DNA of 64,000 nucleotides from Archivesica marissinica (Eukaryota > Mollusca > Bivalvia > Venerida > Vesicomyidae), in NCBI GenBank assembly GCA_014843695.1, contig CM026395.1, forward strand, positions 53,654,496 to 53,718,495. The letters are read 5' to 3'. Shown here one piece after another: positions 13,061-26,500 of this stretch. Both the position numbers and the translations under genes were made by a program. Numbering within the stretch: position 1 is the first letter of the stretch; the number at the start of each line of letters is the position of its first letter. The notes beneath the pieces are model-generated. The model was not told the origin of the DNA. It was given only the letters and a program-made list of their open reading frames with translations, and searched no databases.

Positions 13061-13510
13061 ATATTTCACGATAAACAGTCGGGGGGGGGACACCACTGTG
13101 TGCAATATTTCATGATAAACAGTCGATCACCATTACAACGATGCAATATTTCATGATAAACAGTCGATCACCATTACAACGATGCAATATTCATGATAAA
13201 CAGTCGATCACCATTACAACGATGCAATATTTCATGATAAACAGTCGATCACCATTACAACGATGCAATATTTCATGATAAACAGTCGATCACCATTACA
13301 ACGATGCAATATTTCATGATAAACTGTCGATCACCATTACAACGATGCAATATTTCATGATAAACTGTCGATCACCATTACAACGATGCAATATTTCATG
13401 ATAAACTGTCGATCACCATTACAACGATGCAATATTTCATGATAAACAGTCGAGCAATATTTCATGATAAACAGTCGATCACCATTACAACAATGCAACG
13501 ATGCAATATT
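13061..13510. repeat. Minisatellite, 41-bp unit
   Basis: About 10 units of ATGCAATATTTCATGATAAA + CAGTCGATCACC + ATTACAACG. There is a C to T change in the CAGTCG block in middle units, and one unit is truncated near 13453. The left edge lies in the assembly gap. Confidence 0.9.
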
Positions 13511-13699
13511 AACATCAATAAACGATGGATAGGCAGGAATCGGCCGATTGGCACACAATAAATGACGCTACTTCCATTTGTTCCCTGTAAAATGACCATA
13601 CCTCCGTTTGGCCACTAGCTTACTACATTTGTTGTACATTTCATAAAATTAACCAGATAGCGAGCAAGTGTAGAAGCTCCACCGGCCATCATATCATGG

Positions 13700-13852
13700 C
13701 GGTTAATCCACATAGTTCTGGCCATTGCATCATCCCTGTTAATCCACATAGTTCTGGCCATTGCATCATCCCTGTTAATCCACATAGTTCTGGCCACATC
13801 ATCGCTGTTAATCCACATAGTTCTGGTCATCACATCAATGCAGTTAATCCAA
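13700..13852. repeat. Minisatellite, about 36-bp unit
   Basis: Four to five units of GTTAATCCACATAGTTCTGG + CCATTGCATCATCCCT, the last ones shortened. It leads into the next array. Confidence 0.85.
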
Positions 13853-13857
13853 GCGAT

Positions 13858-14341
13858 TACGTGATAATTGTACACACCATCGCGGTTACGTGGTAATTGT
13901 ACACACCATTGCGGTTACGTGGTAATTGTACACACCATCGCGGTTATGTGGTAATTGTACACACCATCGCGGTTACGTGATAATTGTACACACAATCGCG
14001 GTTACGTGGTAATTGTACACACCATCGCGGTTACGTGATAATTGTACACACCATTGCGGTTACGTGGTAATTGTACACACCATCGCGGTTACGTGGTAAT
14101 TGTACACACCATCATGGTTACGTGATAATTGTACACACCATCGCAGTTACGTGATAATTGTACACACCATCGCGGTTACGTGATAATTGTACACACCATC
14201 GCGGTTACGTGATAATTGTACACATCATCGCGGTTACGTGATAATTGTACACACCATCGCGGTTACGTGGTAATTGTACACACCATCGTGGTTACGTGAT
14301 AATTGTACACACCATCGCGGTTACGTGATAATTGTACACAA
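13858..14341. repeat. Minisatellite, 29-bp unit, just downstream of the UTP4 stop
   Basis: About 16 units of GTGATAATTGTACACACC + ATCGCGGTTAC with GTGGTAATT variants. On the UTP4 strand it begins about 95 nt after the stop codon, so the 3' UTR is either very short or includes the array. No AATAAA or ATTAAA is visible on the minus strand between 14435 and the gap. Confidence 0.9.
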
Positions 14342-14434
14342 GTTAGAGAGTAAAAATGTCTGCTTCTTTTCAGTGGGAATCACACACTTCCGAGACAGCA
14401 GTCCAAAATGCTACAATATGATAGCGAGGAAAGC

Positions 14435-14551
14435 TCAGGTCCCGAACTTCTTTCTTTTGAGGGCCTCGGGCAGTGAGTTGTACATCTCCAGTGGTGGTCT
14501 CTCCACAGCAACCAGCCAGTTGTTGGGTAACACCTCCAGATGCAACAAGAA
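14435..14551 (-). CDS. utp4: UTP4 exon J (last coding exon)
   Basis: The acceptor TTATTTGTAG precedes 14551. It encodes 38 residues, starting FLLHLEVLPNNWLVAVERPP, ending KRKKFGT, with TGA at 14437-14435. It enters in phase 0. The LVAVERP and KKFGT elements match the extreme C-terminus of animal cirhins. Confidence 0.93.
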   Translation of the reverse strand, partial: FLLHLEVLPNNWLVAVERPPLEMYNSLPEALKRKKFGT

Positions 14552-17500
14552 CTACAAATAAATAATTCACATGTTTATAAAAAATCACAGATATTCAACT
14601 ACCCAAACTCACAGATATTCAACTACCACGGTCATACTAGTACCCAAAATCACAGAAATTCAACTACCACGGTCATACTAGTACCCAAAATCACAGATAT
14701 TCAACTACCACGGTCATACTAGTACCCAAAATCACAGATATTCAACTACCCAAAATCACAGATATTCAACTACCACGGTCATACTAGTACCCAAAATCAC
14801 AGATATTCAACTACCACGGTCATACTAGTACCCAAAATCACAGATATTCAACTACCCAAAATCACAGATATTCAACTACCACGGTCATACTAGTACCCAA
14901 AATCACAGATATTCAACTACCACGGTCATACTAGTACCCAAAATCACAGATATTCAACTACCCAAAATCACAGATATTTAACTACCACGGTCATACTAGT
15001 ACCCAAAATCACAGCAGTTGCCCCGATCAATGACATATACTCCTGGAGCATCGCCCCCGATCAATGACTAATATACTCCTGGAGGCATCACCCCACTAAT
15101 ATACTCTGGGGTCACTAATATACTCCTGGAGGCATCACCCCGATCAATGACTAATATACTCCTGGAGGCATCACCCCACTAATATACTCCTGGAGGCATC
15201 ACCTCACTAATATACTCCTGGAGGCATCACCCCGATCAATGACTAATATACTCCTGGAGGCATCACCCCGATCAATGACTAATATACTCCTGGAGGCATC
15301 ACCCCGATCAATGACTAATATACTCATGGAGGCATCACCCCGATCAATGACTAATATACTCCTGGAGGCATCACCCCGATCAATGACTAATATACTCTTC
15401 GTATATGCTGTATCTCCGAGACCGGGGAAGTTTAGCACAAAAAAAGGGACTTACCTTGTATTTATTACAGATATGGAAGGCTGTCTTTCGATCAAGTTTT
15501 GGGGTACACAACTCTTGCCAGCTCTGATTACGTGGAAATGGCTGCAAAAAAATAAACAAACATTAAACAGGTCAATTTGTATTATTTATTTAAATCTTGG
15601 AACCAAGACACCAACATCTAGGTTATAATGCAGTGTGAGATTATGTTATGTTATATTTCGGGTTTTACGCCTGCATGTGCTAACCATTTTGGACTATATC
15701 GCCGGCGGGCAGTTTACTTAACAACACCTTTCCTGGGCAGGCTCCAGTGGTTAACCAGTACTTGGGTGCACCAACCTCCGTAAGAAACTACCAACTTTTT
15801 CATATAAATGAGACACGGCCTGAGCGGGGCTTAAACCTGTGACCATCAGTGATGATAGGTTACAGTGGTATACAAGTCAGCGACCTTAACCACGGAGGCA
15901 GAGCAGTGTGAGATATGTCCCACCATACCCAGGTTATAATGCAGTATGAGATATGTCCCACCATACCCGGGTTATAATGCAGTATGAGATATGTCCCACC
16001 ATACCCAGGTTATAATGCAGTGTGAGATATGTCCCACCATACCCAGGTTATAATGTAGTGTGAGATATGTCCCACCATACCCGGGTTATAATGCAGTGTG
16101 AGATATGTCCCACCATACCCAGGTTATAATGCAGTATGAGATATGTCCTACCATACCCAGGTTATAATGCAGTATGAGATATGTCCCACCACACACAGGT
16201 TATAATGTAGTATGAGATATGTCCCACAATACCCGGGTTATAATGTAGTGTGAAATATGTCCCACCATACCCAGGTTATAATGCAGTGTGAGATATGTCC
16301 TACCATACCCAGGTTATAATGCAGTATGAGATATGTCCCACCATACCCGGGTTATAATGTAGTGTGAGATATGTCCCACCATACCCGTGTTATAATGCAA
16401 TGTGAGATATGTCCCACCATACCCAGGTTATAATGCAGTATGAGATATGTCCTACCATACCCAGGTTATAATGCAGTATGAGATATGTCCTACCATACCC
16501 AGGTTATAATGCAGTGTGAGATATGTCCCACTATACCCAGGTTATAATGCAGTATGAGATATGTCCCACCATACCCAGGTTATAATGCAGTATGAGATAT
16601 GTCCTACCATACCCAGGTTATAATGCAGTATGAGATATGTCCTACCATACCCAGGTTATAATGCAGTGTGAGATATGTCCCACCATACCCAGGTTATAAT
16701 GCAGTATGAGATATGTCCTACCATACCCAGGTTATAATGCAGTATGAGATATGTCCCACCACACCCGGGTTATAATGCAGTATGAGATACGTCCGACCAT
16801 ACCCGGGTTATAATGCAGTATGAGATATGTCCTACCATACCCAGGTTATAATGCAGTATGAGATATGTCCCACCATACCCGGGTTATAATATAGTGTGAG
16901 ATATGTCCCACCATACCCGGGTTATAATGTAGTGTGAGATATGTCCCACCATACCCGGGTTATAATGTAGTATGAGATATGTCCCACCATACCCAGGTTA
17001 TAATGCAATGTGAGATATGTCCCACCATACCCGGGTTATAATGTAGTACCCACCATACCCAGGTTATAATGCAGTGTGAGATACGTCCCACCATACCCAG
17101 GTTATAATGCAGTGTGAGATATGTCCCACCCTACCCAGGTTATAATGCAGTATGAGATATGTCCCACCATACCCGGGTTATAATCCAGTGTGAGATATGT
17201 CCCACCATACCCGGGTTATAATCCAGTGTGAGATATGTCCCACCATACCCGGGTTATAATGCAGTGTGAGATATGTCCCACCATACCCGGGTTATAATGC
17301 AGTATGAGATATGTCCTACCATACACAGGTTATAATGCAGTGTGAGATATGTCCCACCATACCCGGGTTATAATGCAGTATGAGATATGTCCCACCATAC
17401 CCGGGTTATAATGCAGTGTGAGATATGTCCCACCATACCCAGGTTATAATGCAGTGTGAGATATGTCCCACCATACCCGGGTTATAATGTAGTATGAGAT

Positions 17501-20500
17501 ATGTCCCACCATACCCAGGTTATAATGCAATGTGAGATATGTCCCACCATACCCGGGTTATAATGCAGTGTGAGATATGTCCCACCATACCCGGGTTATA
17601 ATGCAGTGTGAGATATGTCCCACAATACCCGGGTTATAATGCAGTGTGAGATACGTCCCACCATACCCGGGTTATAATGCAGTGTGAGATATGTCCCACC
17701 ATACCCGGGTTATAATGTAGTGTGAGATATGTCCCACCATACCCGGGTTATAATGCAGTATGAGATATGTCCCACCACACCCGGGTTATAATGCAGTATG
17801 AGATATGTCCCACCATACCCGGGTTATAATGTAGTGTGAGATATGTCCCACAATACCCGGGTTATAATGCAGTGTGAGATATGTCAGACCACACACAGGT
17901 TATAATGCAGTGTGAGATACGTCAGACCACACACAGGTTATAATGTAGTATGAGATACGTCAGACCACACATGGGTTATAATGCAGTGTGAGATACGTCA
18001 GACCACACAGGTTATAATGCAGTGTGAGATACGTCAGACCACACACAGGTTATAATGCAGTGTGAGATACGTCAGACCACACCTAGATACGTCGGACCAC
18101 ACCTGGGTTATAATGCAGTGTGAGATACGTCAGACCACACATGGGTTATATATACGTCAGACCACACATGGGTTATAATGCAGTGTGAGATACGTCAGAC
18201 CACACATGGGTTATTGGTGTGAGATACGTCAGACCACACATGGGTTATGATGAAGATAAAGGTTAAGATGTCTAACAGCAAAAAAAAAAAAAAGTTGTGA
18301 ATTTCTCTTCAAGATCAATGAACATATGAAGTTAATAAACCCTTACAGTCAAACTTGCTTAAAAGACAACATCTATAAAGAGAACACTTGAATTAAAATA
18401 TCACTTACAGTTCACGTTTGTGTTGTTAACGTACAATTTAACCCATATTAAGAAACCATTCCTGCTTAAAGACCACATTTATCCTTCCCGTTGGTGATCT
18501 CTTGATATCAATTTGACTACTGTACTTGGCCGTGGGTCCCTAACTTGTTTTGTCTTAATAAGACACTTTACAAATTCAATGCTAGATTTCCAAAATATTT
18601 TATTCGTGGTATTGACAATAAATATTTCAAATGTGGCTATCACGATGGAGAAACACTTATTTTCATACTTCTAGATGAAAGTAAAACCTTTATTCATAGA
18701 CAATCTTAAATATCCTCTATATCCGTAATTCTATAATAAAATAAATAAAATCTTCAAAAATAAAAACAAGAATGATTTTGACACCATTTCCCTTCCAGTT
18801 ATGATATTTCTACTCATTTTGAAACAATGCAGACTACAGTTGTCACCTTCATTAAGCAGCCATCCTGTATTAAGCAGCCAGTTTCCAGATCCCCATTTGG
18901 TTGTTGTATTATATATTTGACCTCTATTAAGCAGCCACCTGTGCTAAGCAGCCACTTTCTCCGACTCCGCTGGCTGCTTAAAGACAGGTTTCACTGTATG
19001 TGGTGTAAAAGAAAATGAATAGCGGAGTCATCGCTAAAGATTGAGATATTTTTGTCATGTTTCAGTATATTTTCAGGTACTTTCATTAAATATTTATTGG
19101 TGAGTTTTTATCATATGCACAGACCAAATTTCATGGTTCGCCAGGGACAATTGATATAAATCAACTTACTCAGGTCTACTGAATAATTGAATTAATTATA
19201 ATACGTTAAACACACTAATTTAAATTGTTTCCTCAAGGGAATATGCGACTGCAGTTTAAATATCTTTATATATTATAAACGTTATTTATTAATTAACGAT
19301 TGCGAAACAGGCTTCATTCAACAACTTATATTAATCACTCTCGTATATGAGATCATTCATGTAGGAGGTAACTGTAGTACCAGTAGAAAACACATCTGTC
19401 CAATTTGGTGACCATCTCACATACTTCTCGGTCCGAGGATCGAACCCGGGTTGTATTGGTGAGAAGCGAGCATGCTATAACAACTGCGCTAATCAGTTTG
19501 ACATTTAAAAAAGGCAACCTCGAAACTATAAAATATCTCAAATTATAACACACAGAAACTGTCTTGCTGTCAATGTATTTCGTAAGTAATCGACAGGGTC
19601 AGAGACAACCATATAAACAAGTTGCTTTCTCCTCAATCCTACATGTATTTTCTTATTGTGATCATTATACTATGTATATTCATTGAAATAAAATATTGTT
19701 TAAACTAGAGACATGTATGGAACAACAGACATGGAAATGTAAAGTAAAATGGACATGGTTACAAGTTTTTATCGTTTTTAGAAGAGTTAAATAAATTCAA
19801 AACGTAGTTGACTTGTTCTCTGTAATCTTACGCGTATTAGTTACTTTGCTTGCATGATCGGCCGTGATATTCATGAAACTATTATAAAGTAAACAACTAG
19901 TAAATGTATACTAAATAACAGTGTGCATGTTATTGTGTCAACTGTATGAATGGAGCACGCCCAACTAAGATGTCACAACAGGTACTTTACTATGACATCA
20001 CAACAAGTACTTTACTATGACGTCACAAGTACTTTACTATGACGTCACAACAAGTACTTTACTATGACGTCAAATATGATGTCACAACAAGTACTTTACT
20101 ATGATGTCACAACAAATACTTTACTATAACGTCACAAGTACTCTACTATGATGTCACAACAAGTACTGCCAACTTTTTCATATAAATGAGACACGGCCTG
20201 AGCGGGGCTCGAACCCGTGACCATCAGTGATGATAGGTTACAGTGGTATACAAGTCAGCGACCTTAACCGCTCGACCACTGAGGCGGACTACTCTACTAT
20301 GATGTCACAACAAGTACTTTACTATGACGTCACAACAAGTACTCTACTATGACGTCACAACAAGTACTCTACTATGACGTCACAACAAGTACTATACTAT
20401 GACGTCACAACAAGTACTCTACTATGACGTCACAACAAGTACTCTACTATGACGTCACAAGTACTCTACTATGACGTCACAACAAGTACTCTACTATGAC

Positions 20501-23500
20501 GTCACAACAAGTAATATTTACCAAGTCGGTCAAAATGTGCAACGTTTTAATTCCGGCTATTTGCACAAACTTTAGCAGGTGTTAGTTACATTGTAATTGC
20601 TACTGTAGCTGGACATGGTTGTTGAAGAATTCAGCGAGCAGGATGTGTAGTGTTAATAGCATGTCATGCTGGATTCATAGTGTTTATAGCTTGATGATGG
20701 TTTTCAGTGACAGCAGAATTGCGACGCCATGTTGGTTGCTTATTTTGTTTACAGAGTGTATGAATACATACAGTGCTCATTTGCATAGTTATTACACTAG
20801 TATAATACGAAAAATATGCAATGGCGATATTACCCGTCTGCAACACAAATTATTGTATTAAGAAATTATTCAGTGAAATAAATTATGTTATTCCATTGGT
20901 TTTAGCACTTGCACGCGTGGTACGTAACCGCTGCATGTTTAAATGGTGTCAACGCGAACGTTTTTGGTCTCAAGCTGTCAGTGACGTCATGTATGTGATC
21001 TTTTATGACCGTCTAAACACAACGTTCTAGCGCCATTTAGCGCACGGTTGCATCGTTTTCAATCATAAAAACACTTTTCAACCGAAATAATTTGTTTGTT
21101 TAAGTAAATGATTGAATATTTCATGAACGTATAAAACAGTTATTATGCCACTTGTGACAAATGGACTTCAATTGATGAGATCATTCGATCATTCACTGAA
21201 ACAAACAATATCCTCTCATTAGGTCAGTTTAAACTTGATTTATTTTACGATTGCGAAGCAAGTTTTAACAACTTATATTAATCACTCTCGTTGGCGCGGA
21301 TGAAAGCGTATATGTGGTCATTCGTGTGGGAGGAAACCGGAGTACCCGGAGAAAACCTACCTGTCCGATCTGGCGACCACAGTACCATCTCACATACTTC
21401 CAGGTCCGAGGATCGAACCCGGGTTGCATTGGTGAGAAGCGAGTGCGCTAACCACTGCTCTAATCGGACAGCCTCTCATTAGGTTACTGACTTCTAAATT
21501 TTAATTTATTAAGCGAGTTGGAGAAAATATATAAGGCGACAGTAAGAGCCTTGTATTGTTTTGGAATCGAGCCTAATAAATTAAATTTTTAGGACAGCAA
21601 ACGTAATATTCTATTTATCCTATCTTCTGAATAAACAGAAGTTTTAGAGAGGAAAAATTACTGAATATTCACGAAGTTTATCATACCATCTGTGAATATA
21701 TGACGTCATGTCCAGTGTTATGACGTCACAAAAGGTTATTTATTAGGCAGGCCGTTTTTGACAATTATTATGTACGACATTAGAATAAAATGAAATTATA
21801 AACAGTTGTTGTTTGTTCAGGTTTTACGCTTTCATCAGCAACATTTTCGGCTATAGCGACGGCGGGCAGTTTACCTAACAACACCTTTCCTAGGTAGGCT
21901 CCAGCGGTTAACCAGTACTTGGTGCAACAACTCCGGCAAGAAACTGCCAACTTTTTCATATAAATACATGGCCTGAGCGGGGCTCAAACCCCTGACCATC
22001 AGTGATGATAGGTTACGGTGATATACAAGTCATGGACTGTAACCACTGGACCACGGAGGTGGACTAACTACAAATAGTGATTTAAGCTTTCCCGGAACAA
22101 GATGAGCAACAATAATTAATACATTCCCAATCATTTCATCATATATTCTATGCAGTTTTCTCGAAAATACTTTCCAGTAAAATACTAATGCAGATCGTAA
22201 CCCTCTGGACGCCATTACCAATACGATATACTTTAACCCTTTCCCTCATAGAAGCTCCTCTGGACGCCATTACAATACGACATACATTAACCCTTTCCCT
22301 CATAGAAGCACCTTTTGACGCCATTACAATACGACATACATTAACAATGTAGTAGCCAAACCAATTTTCATAATAAAGGCCAGAATCTCATGTAGTTCCA
22401 GTAATATCTATGGAGATGGGATAGATACGGAGACTACTCTCATCCACTGCATGATAGCTAAATGAAGATATAATAGTATATTAACCTAAATCTCTACGAA
22501 GGAAAGGGTTAAGCATAGAATGTGGTGGGGCGCGGAGAGACTACACACTACTATACTCAGATCTGTATTAAGCAGTCAAGTCGATGGAAGTACATAAATA
22601 GCTTGCTTAGATCTGTCTTAAGCAGTCAAGTGGATGGAAGTACATAAATAGCTTGCTTAGATCTGTCTTAAGCAGTCAAGTGGATGGAAGTACATAAATA
22701 GCTTGCTTAGATCTGTCTTAAGCAGTCAAGTGGATGGAAGTACATAAATAGCTTGCTTAGATCTGTCTTAAGCAGTCAAGTGGATGGAAGTACATAAATA
22801 GCTTGCTTAGATCTGTCTTAAGCAGTCAAGTGGATGGAAGTACATAAATAGCTTGCTTAGATCTGTCTTAAGCAGTCAAGTGGATGGAAGTACATAAATA
22901 GCTTGCTTAGATCAGGTAGCTTCTTAATACAGGTGAAACTTGTAATAAAATGCCAGCTAGAAGAGAACATGTAAGGCTGTTTACTAGAGCTGACCGGTAA
23001 CACAGGTGTGACGGTATATTTGGCAGATTGATTGGTTTCTCACCTGTGATTGATCAAGCAGACAGAACATTTGTTCATCATGAAGAATGAGCTGTCTGTC
23101 GTCCGAAGGGTTGTATGATATTTTTGAGATCTTCGATTTCCGTCGTAACCAGACATTCATAAACTTCTGGCTGTGAGTCTTCGACCAATGAGAAAACTCC
23201 TGTTTTAAGATGTCAAATTCAAATATCTGGAAAAAAACAAGTACAACTACAGTCAAACATACACTTAAGACCATCTCTGAATAACGACCACTTATTAATT
23301 ATATTATAATTTGAAGGCTGTATTTGATAACAAAAACAACGTATGTCTGCTACCCCGCCCCCCTACCCCACGTTCCAGATGGAGCCAGGTCAAGGCGGTA
23401 TGATTGGCACATGCTTGGTGAACAAAAAGAACAATAGAATTGTGCTGGAGATTGTGGTTTAAGCATGAAGTTTTGCAAGCATCCGTCCGCGGGGTATAGA

Positions 23501-26500
23501 AGATCTTGTCCGGACAAAATGCGTTCCTTCAGAATCTTCAAAGGGCCATAACTGTGTGAAAAATCAACCCAGCGCACCGCGAAGAAGCTACATGTAGGTG
23601 GATTATCAACAACTTATTAATCAGAAAATGCATCTCATGGTGAATCTGCTCGCAATAAACAACAGCAAATCTTGAACATTCAAGTTATTTATTTAGCTTG
23701 TAAAATACTACTTGCAAAAACAAAGTGCAAGTAGAAAGTCTAGCTAAATTCCAAGCCTGTCAAATAGTGCTACAATATTCCGTAAACAACCGCAAATCAT
23801 ACCTGTGAAAAACTACTCAATGGGGCCCATTTGAAATGAAACATGAAGTTGATCTGTGTATAAGGCCAAAACAACCTGTGTTTGCTGTTTCATGAAATAG
23901 TTGATCTGTGTATAAGGCCAAAACAACCTGTGTTTGCTGTTTCATGAAATAGTTGATCTGTGTATAAGGCCAAAACAACCTGTGTTTGCTGTTTCATGAA
24001 ATAGTTGATCTGTGTATAAGGCCAAAACAACCTGTGTTTACTGTTTCATAAATGAAACATGAAGTTGATCTGTGTATAAGGCCAAAACAACCTGTGTTTG
24101 CTGTTTCATGAAATAGTTGATCTGTGTATAAGGCCAAAACAACCTGTGTTTGCTGTTTCATGAAATATACTGAGTCAAAAAAGAAACGATACCTGGTGTT
24201 TATGTGTCTATAATTTCAACATTTATTAAGAAAATTCTTTGAAAATTCATAAGATGATAGTCCAACATGTTTGAAAGAGGAGCACATAAAGCATAATGAG
24301 CCTCCGAAACTGTCTGCTGCGTGATGACGTAATTCGTCGGACAGGGGTCTAATGGAGTTTTCACACAGACGTCAATACCGAGTATGGGCACCATTTGCGT
24401 CTCTCACTGCAATGCACCGCCGTCGCATCGAACGGAAGAGTGTCTGAATCTCTTGCTGGTCAATATTTGTCCACTCCTGACGCAAAACATCCCTCAGTTG
24501 GTTTAACGTTACCGGCTGACGTCGTCTGACGCGGCGGTCCAACGTATCCCACAAATGTTCTATGGGTGACAAGTCTGGTGACAAAGCAGGCCACGGCAGG
24601 GTTTCAATATTGTTCTGCTCCAATAATGTGGTGGAAATCCGAGCAGTATGACACCTGGCGTTGTCCTGTTGGAACAGTGTGACATTTCTGTTGGCATTAA
24701 AGAACGGCACAACAACTGGCGCAAGGATCTCATCACAGTACCGCTGGGCGTTTAGGTTCCCGTCCACCACTAACAGTTCAGTGCGACTGCCGAAGGTGAT
24801 ACCGCCCCACGCCATAACGCTTCCGCCCCCGAACAGATCGACCTGACGTACACATGCGTCGGCGTAACGTTCACCGCGTCTGCGATATACCCGCTCTCTG
24901 CCATCCGCTCGACGCAAACAGAACCGCGATTCATCGCTAAACATCACCGAATTCCACTGTAACCGAGTCCAGCGAGCATGTTCCGTCGTCCATTCCCGCC
25001 GTACGTCATGGTGACGTCGTGTCAGGATGGGTCCAACGTATGGCCGATAGGCACGAATGCCACGTTCACCGAGCCGGTTCCTGACTGTTTGTGCACTGAT
25101 GCGATTGTTGGTCATCCCAGGAGTAACGGCAGCTGTGTGCGTAGCAGGTAGGAACCGGTCACGTAAATGTGACGTCCGAATATGACGGTCCTGTTCACGC
25201 GTCATCACACGTGGTCGACCAGATCTTGGACGGTCGTCCACCGATCCATGTGTTCGATAACATCGAAGTAGACGTGTTATCGTGATCCGCGTAACCCCGA
25301 GTCGATTTGCGACATCACACTGACGTAAACCGCCGTCAATCATGCCAATGGCACGCATTCTCCGATTGCGGTTTAGCCTAGGCATTTTGTTAGAGGTAAC
25401 AATGGGTTTTTCCTCGATGATAATGCAATACCAGTACAATAAACCGGTTTTCCGATTTGTACATGTGCAGGAAGTTGTCTTTGTTGAGGAGCACGTGCAA
25501 ATCGGAAATTCGGCGTTCCAGGATTATCGGGTGTTTATTTACCTGTGTTTATGGTTGGCCGACGTTGCAATAAGATACCCGGTACTGATACGTAATAATA
25601 TATTAAACCTTTCTATGGTTTTATCCGTTTTACGTCATTTTTAGTTTGGTATCGTTTCTTTTTTGACTCAGTATAGTTGATCTGTGTATAAGGCCAAAAC
25701 AACATGTGTTTGCTGTTTCATGAAATAGTTGATCTGTATATAAGGCCAAAACAACCTGTGTTTGCTGTTTCATGAAATAGTTGATCTGTGTATAAGGCCA
25801 AAACAACCTGTGTTTGCTGTTTCATGAAATAGTTGATCTGTATAAGGCCAAAACAACCTGTGTTTGCTGTTTCATGAAATAGTTGATCTGTATAAGGCCA
25901 AAACAACCTGTGTTTGCTGTTTCATGCAAAAAGAAAATAGGGTCGGTCAGTAGGGAATTCTTTTTTACCATACTCTTCGGCACAGAATTTTCATAAAAAC
26001 ATTCAGGATCGGGGAGTAAAAAAACTTTTTGGTAGGGAAACCGCAAACACAGGTATTTTTCCCCCCTAAACAATCATTGATAACTCGTTCCTGCATGTCC
26101 TGCAATATTACCTGCTGGTTAGTGTATGCCATCACCAGCATCCGGCTCCTTGTATTGAAACTCAACGCTGATACTTGATGGCTTTGTCTCGGTACGCTGC
26201 ACACATACTGTAATATATCAACAACCATATTGTACTCGACGCTTTCCCCACACACATAGAAGCCATTAACAATACTACATTTGAATGTTTTACATGTCAG
26301 GAATTACAAACTTAAGTTGGTTGCGAAATTCGCACGACAGTTTCTAGTGAGCAGGTGCCCGTTATCGCATGTACTTGGATATTCTAGCAAAAAATAATCA
26401 CTCACATTAGCATGTAAACGCCGGAATTGGTGTGAAAATATTATTTTATCAGTCGTTTTTGAAGTAACTTAAAAGACAACTTCTCAACACCTCATTCGAT

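Larger units (their letters stand above)
23838..25926. repeat. 52-bp minisatellite split by a Tc1-like element
   Basis: Unit GTTGATCTGTGTATAAGGCC + AAAACAACCTGTGTTTGCTG + TTTCATGAAATA. About six units lie left of the transposon (23838-24167) and five right of it (25674-25926). A variant carries ATAAATGAAACATGAA. Confidence 0.93.

Noticed and set aside
12032..13105. 357-codon frame
   Set aside because: Consists almost entirely of unknown bases in the assembly gap.
23350..23577. 75-codon minus-strand frame in a UTP4 intron
   Set aside because: No similarity recognised, no splice sites fitting the UTP4 phases, and exons G, H and I already join in frame without it.
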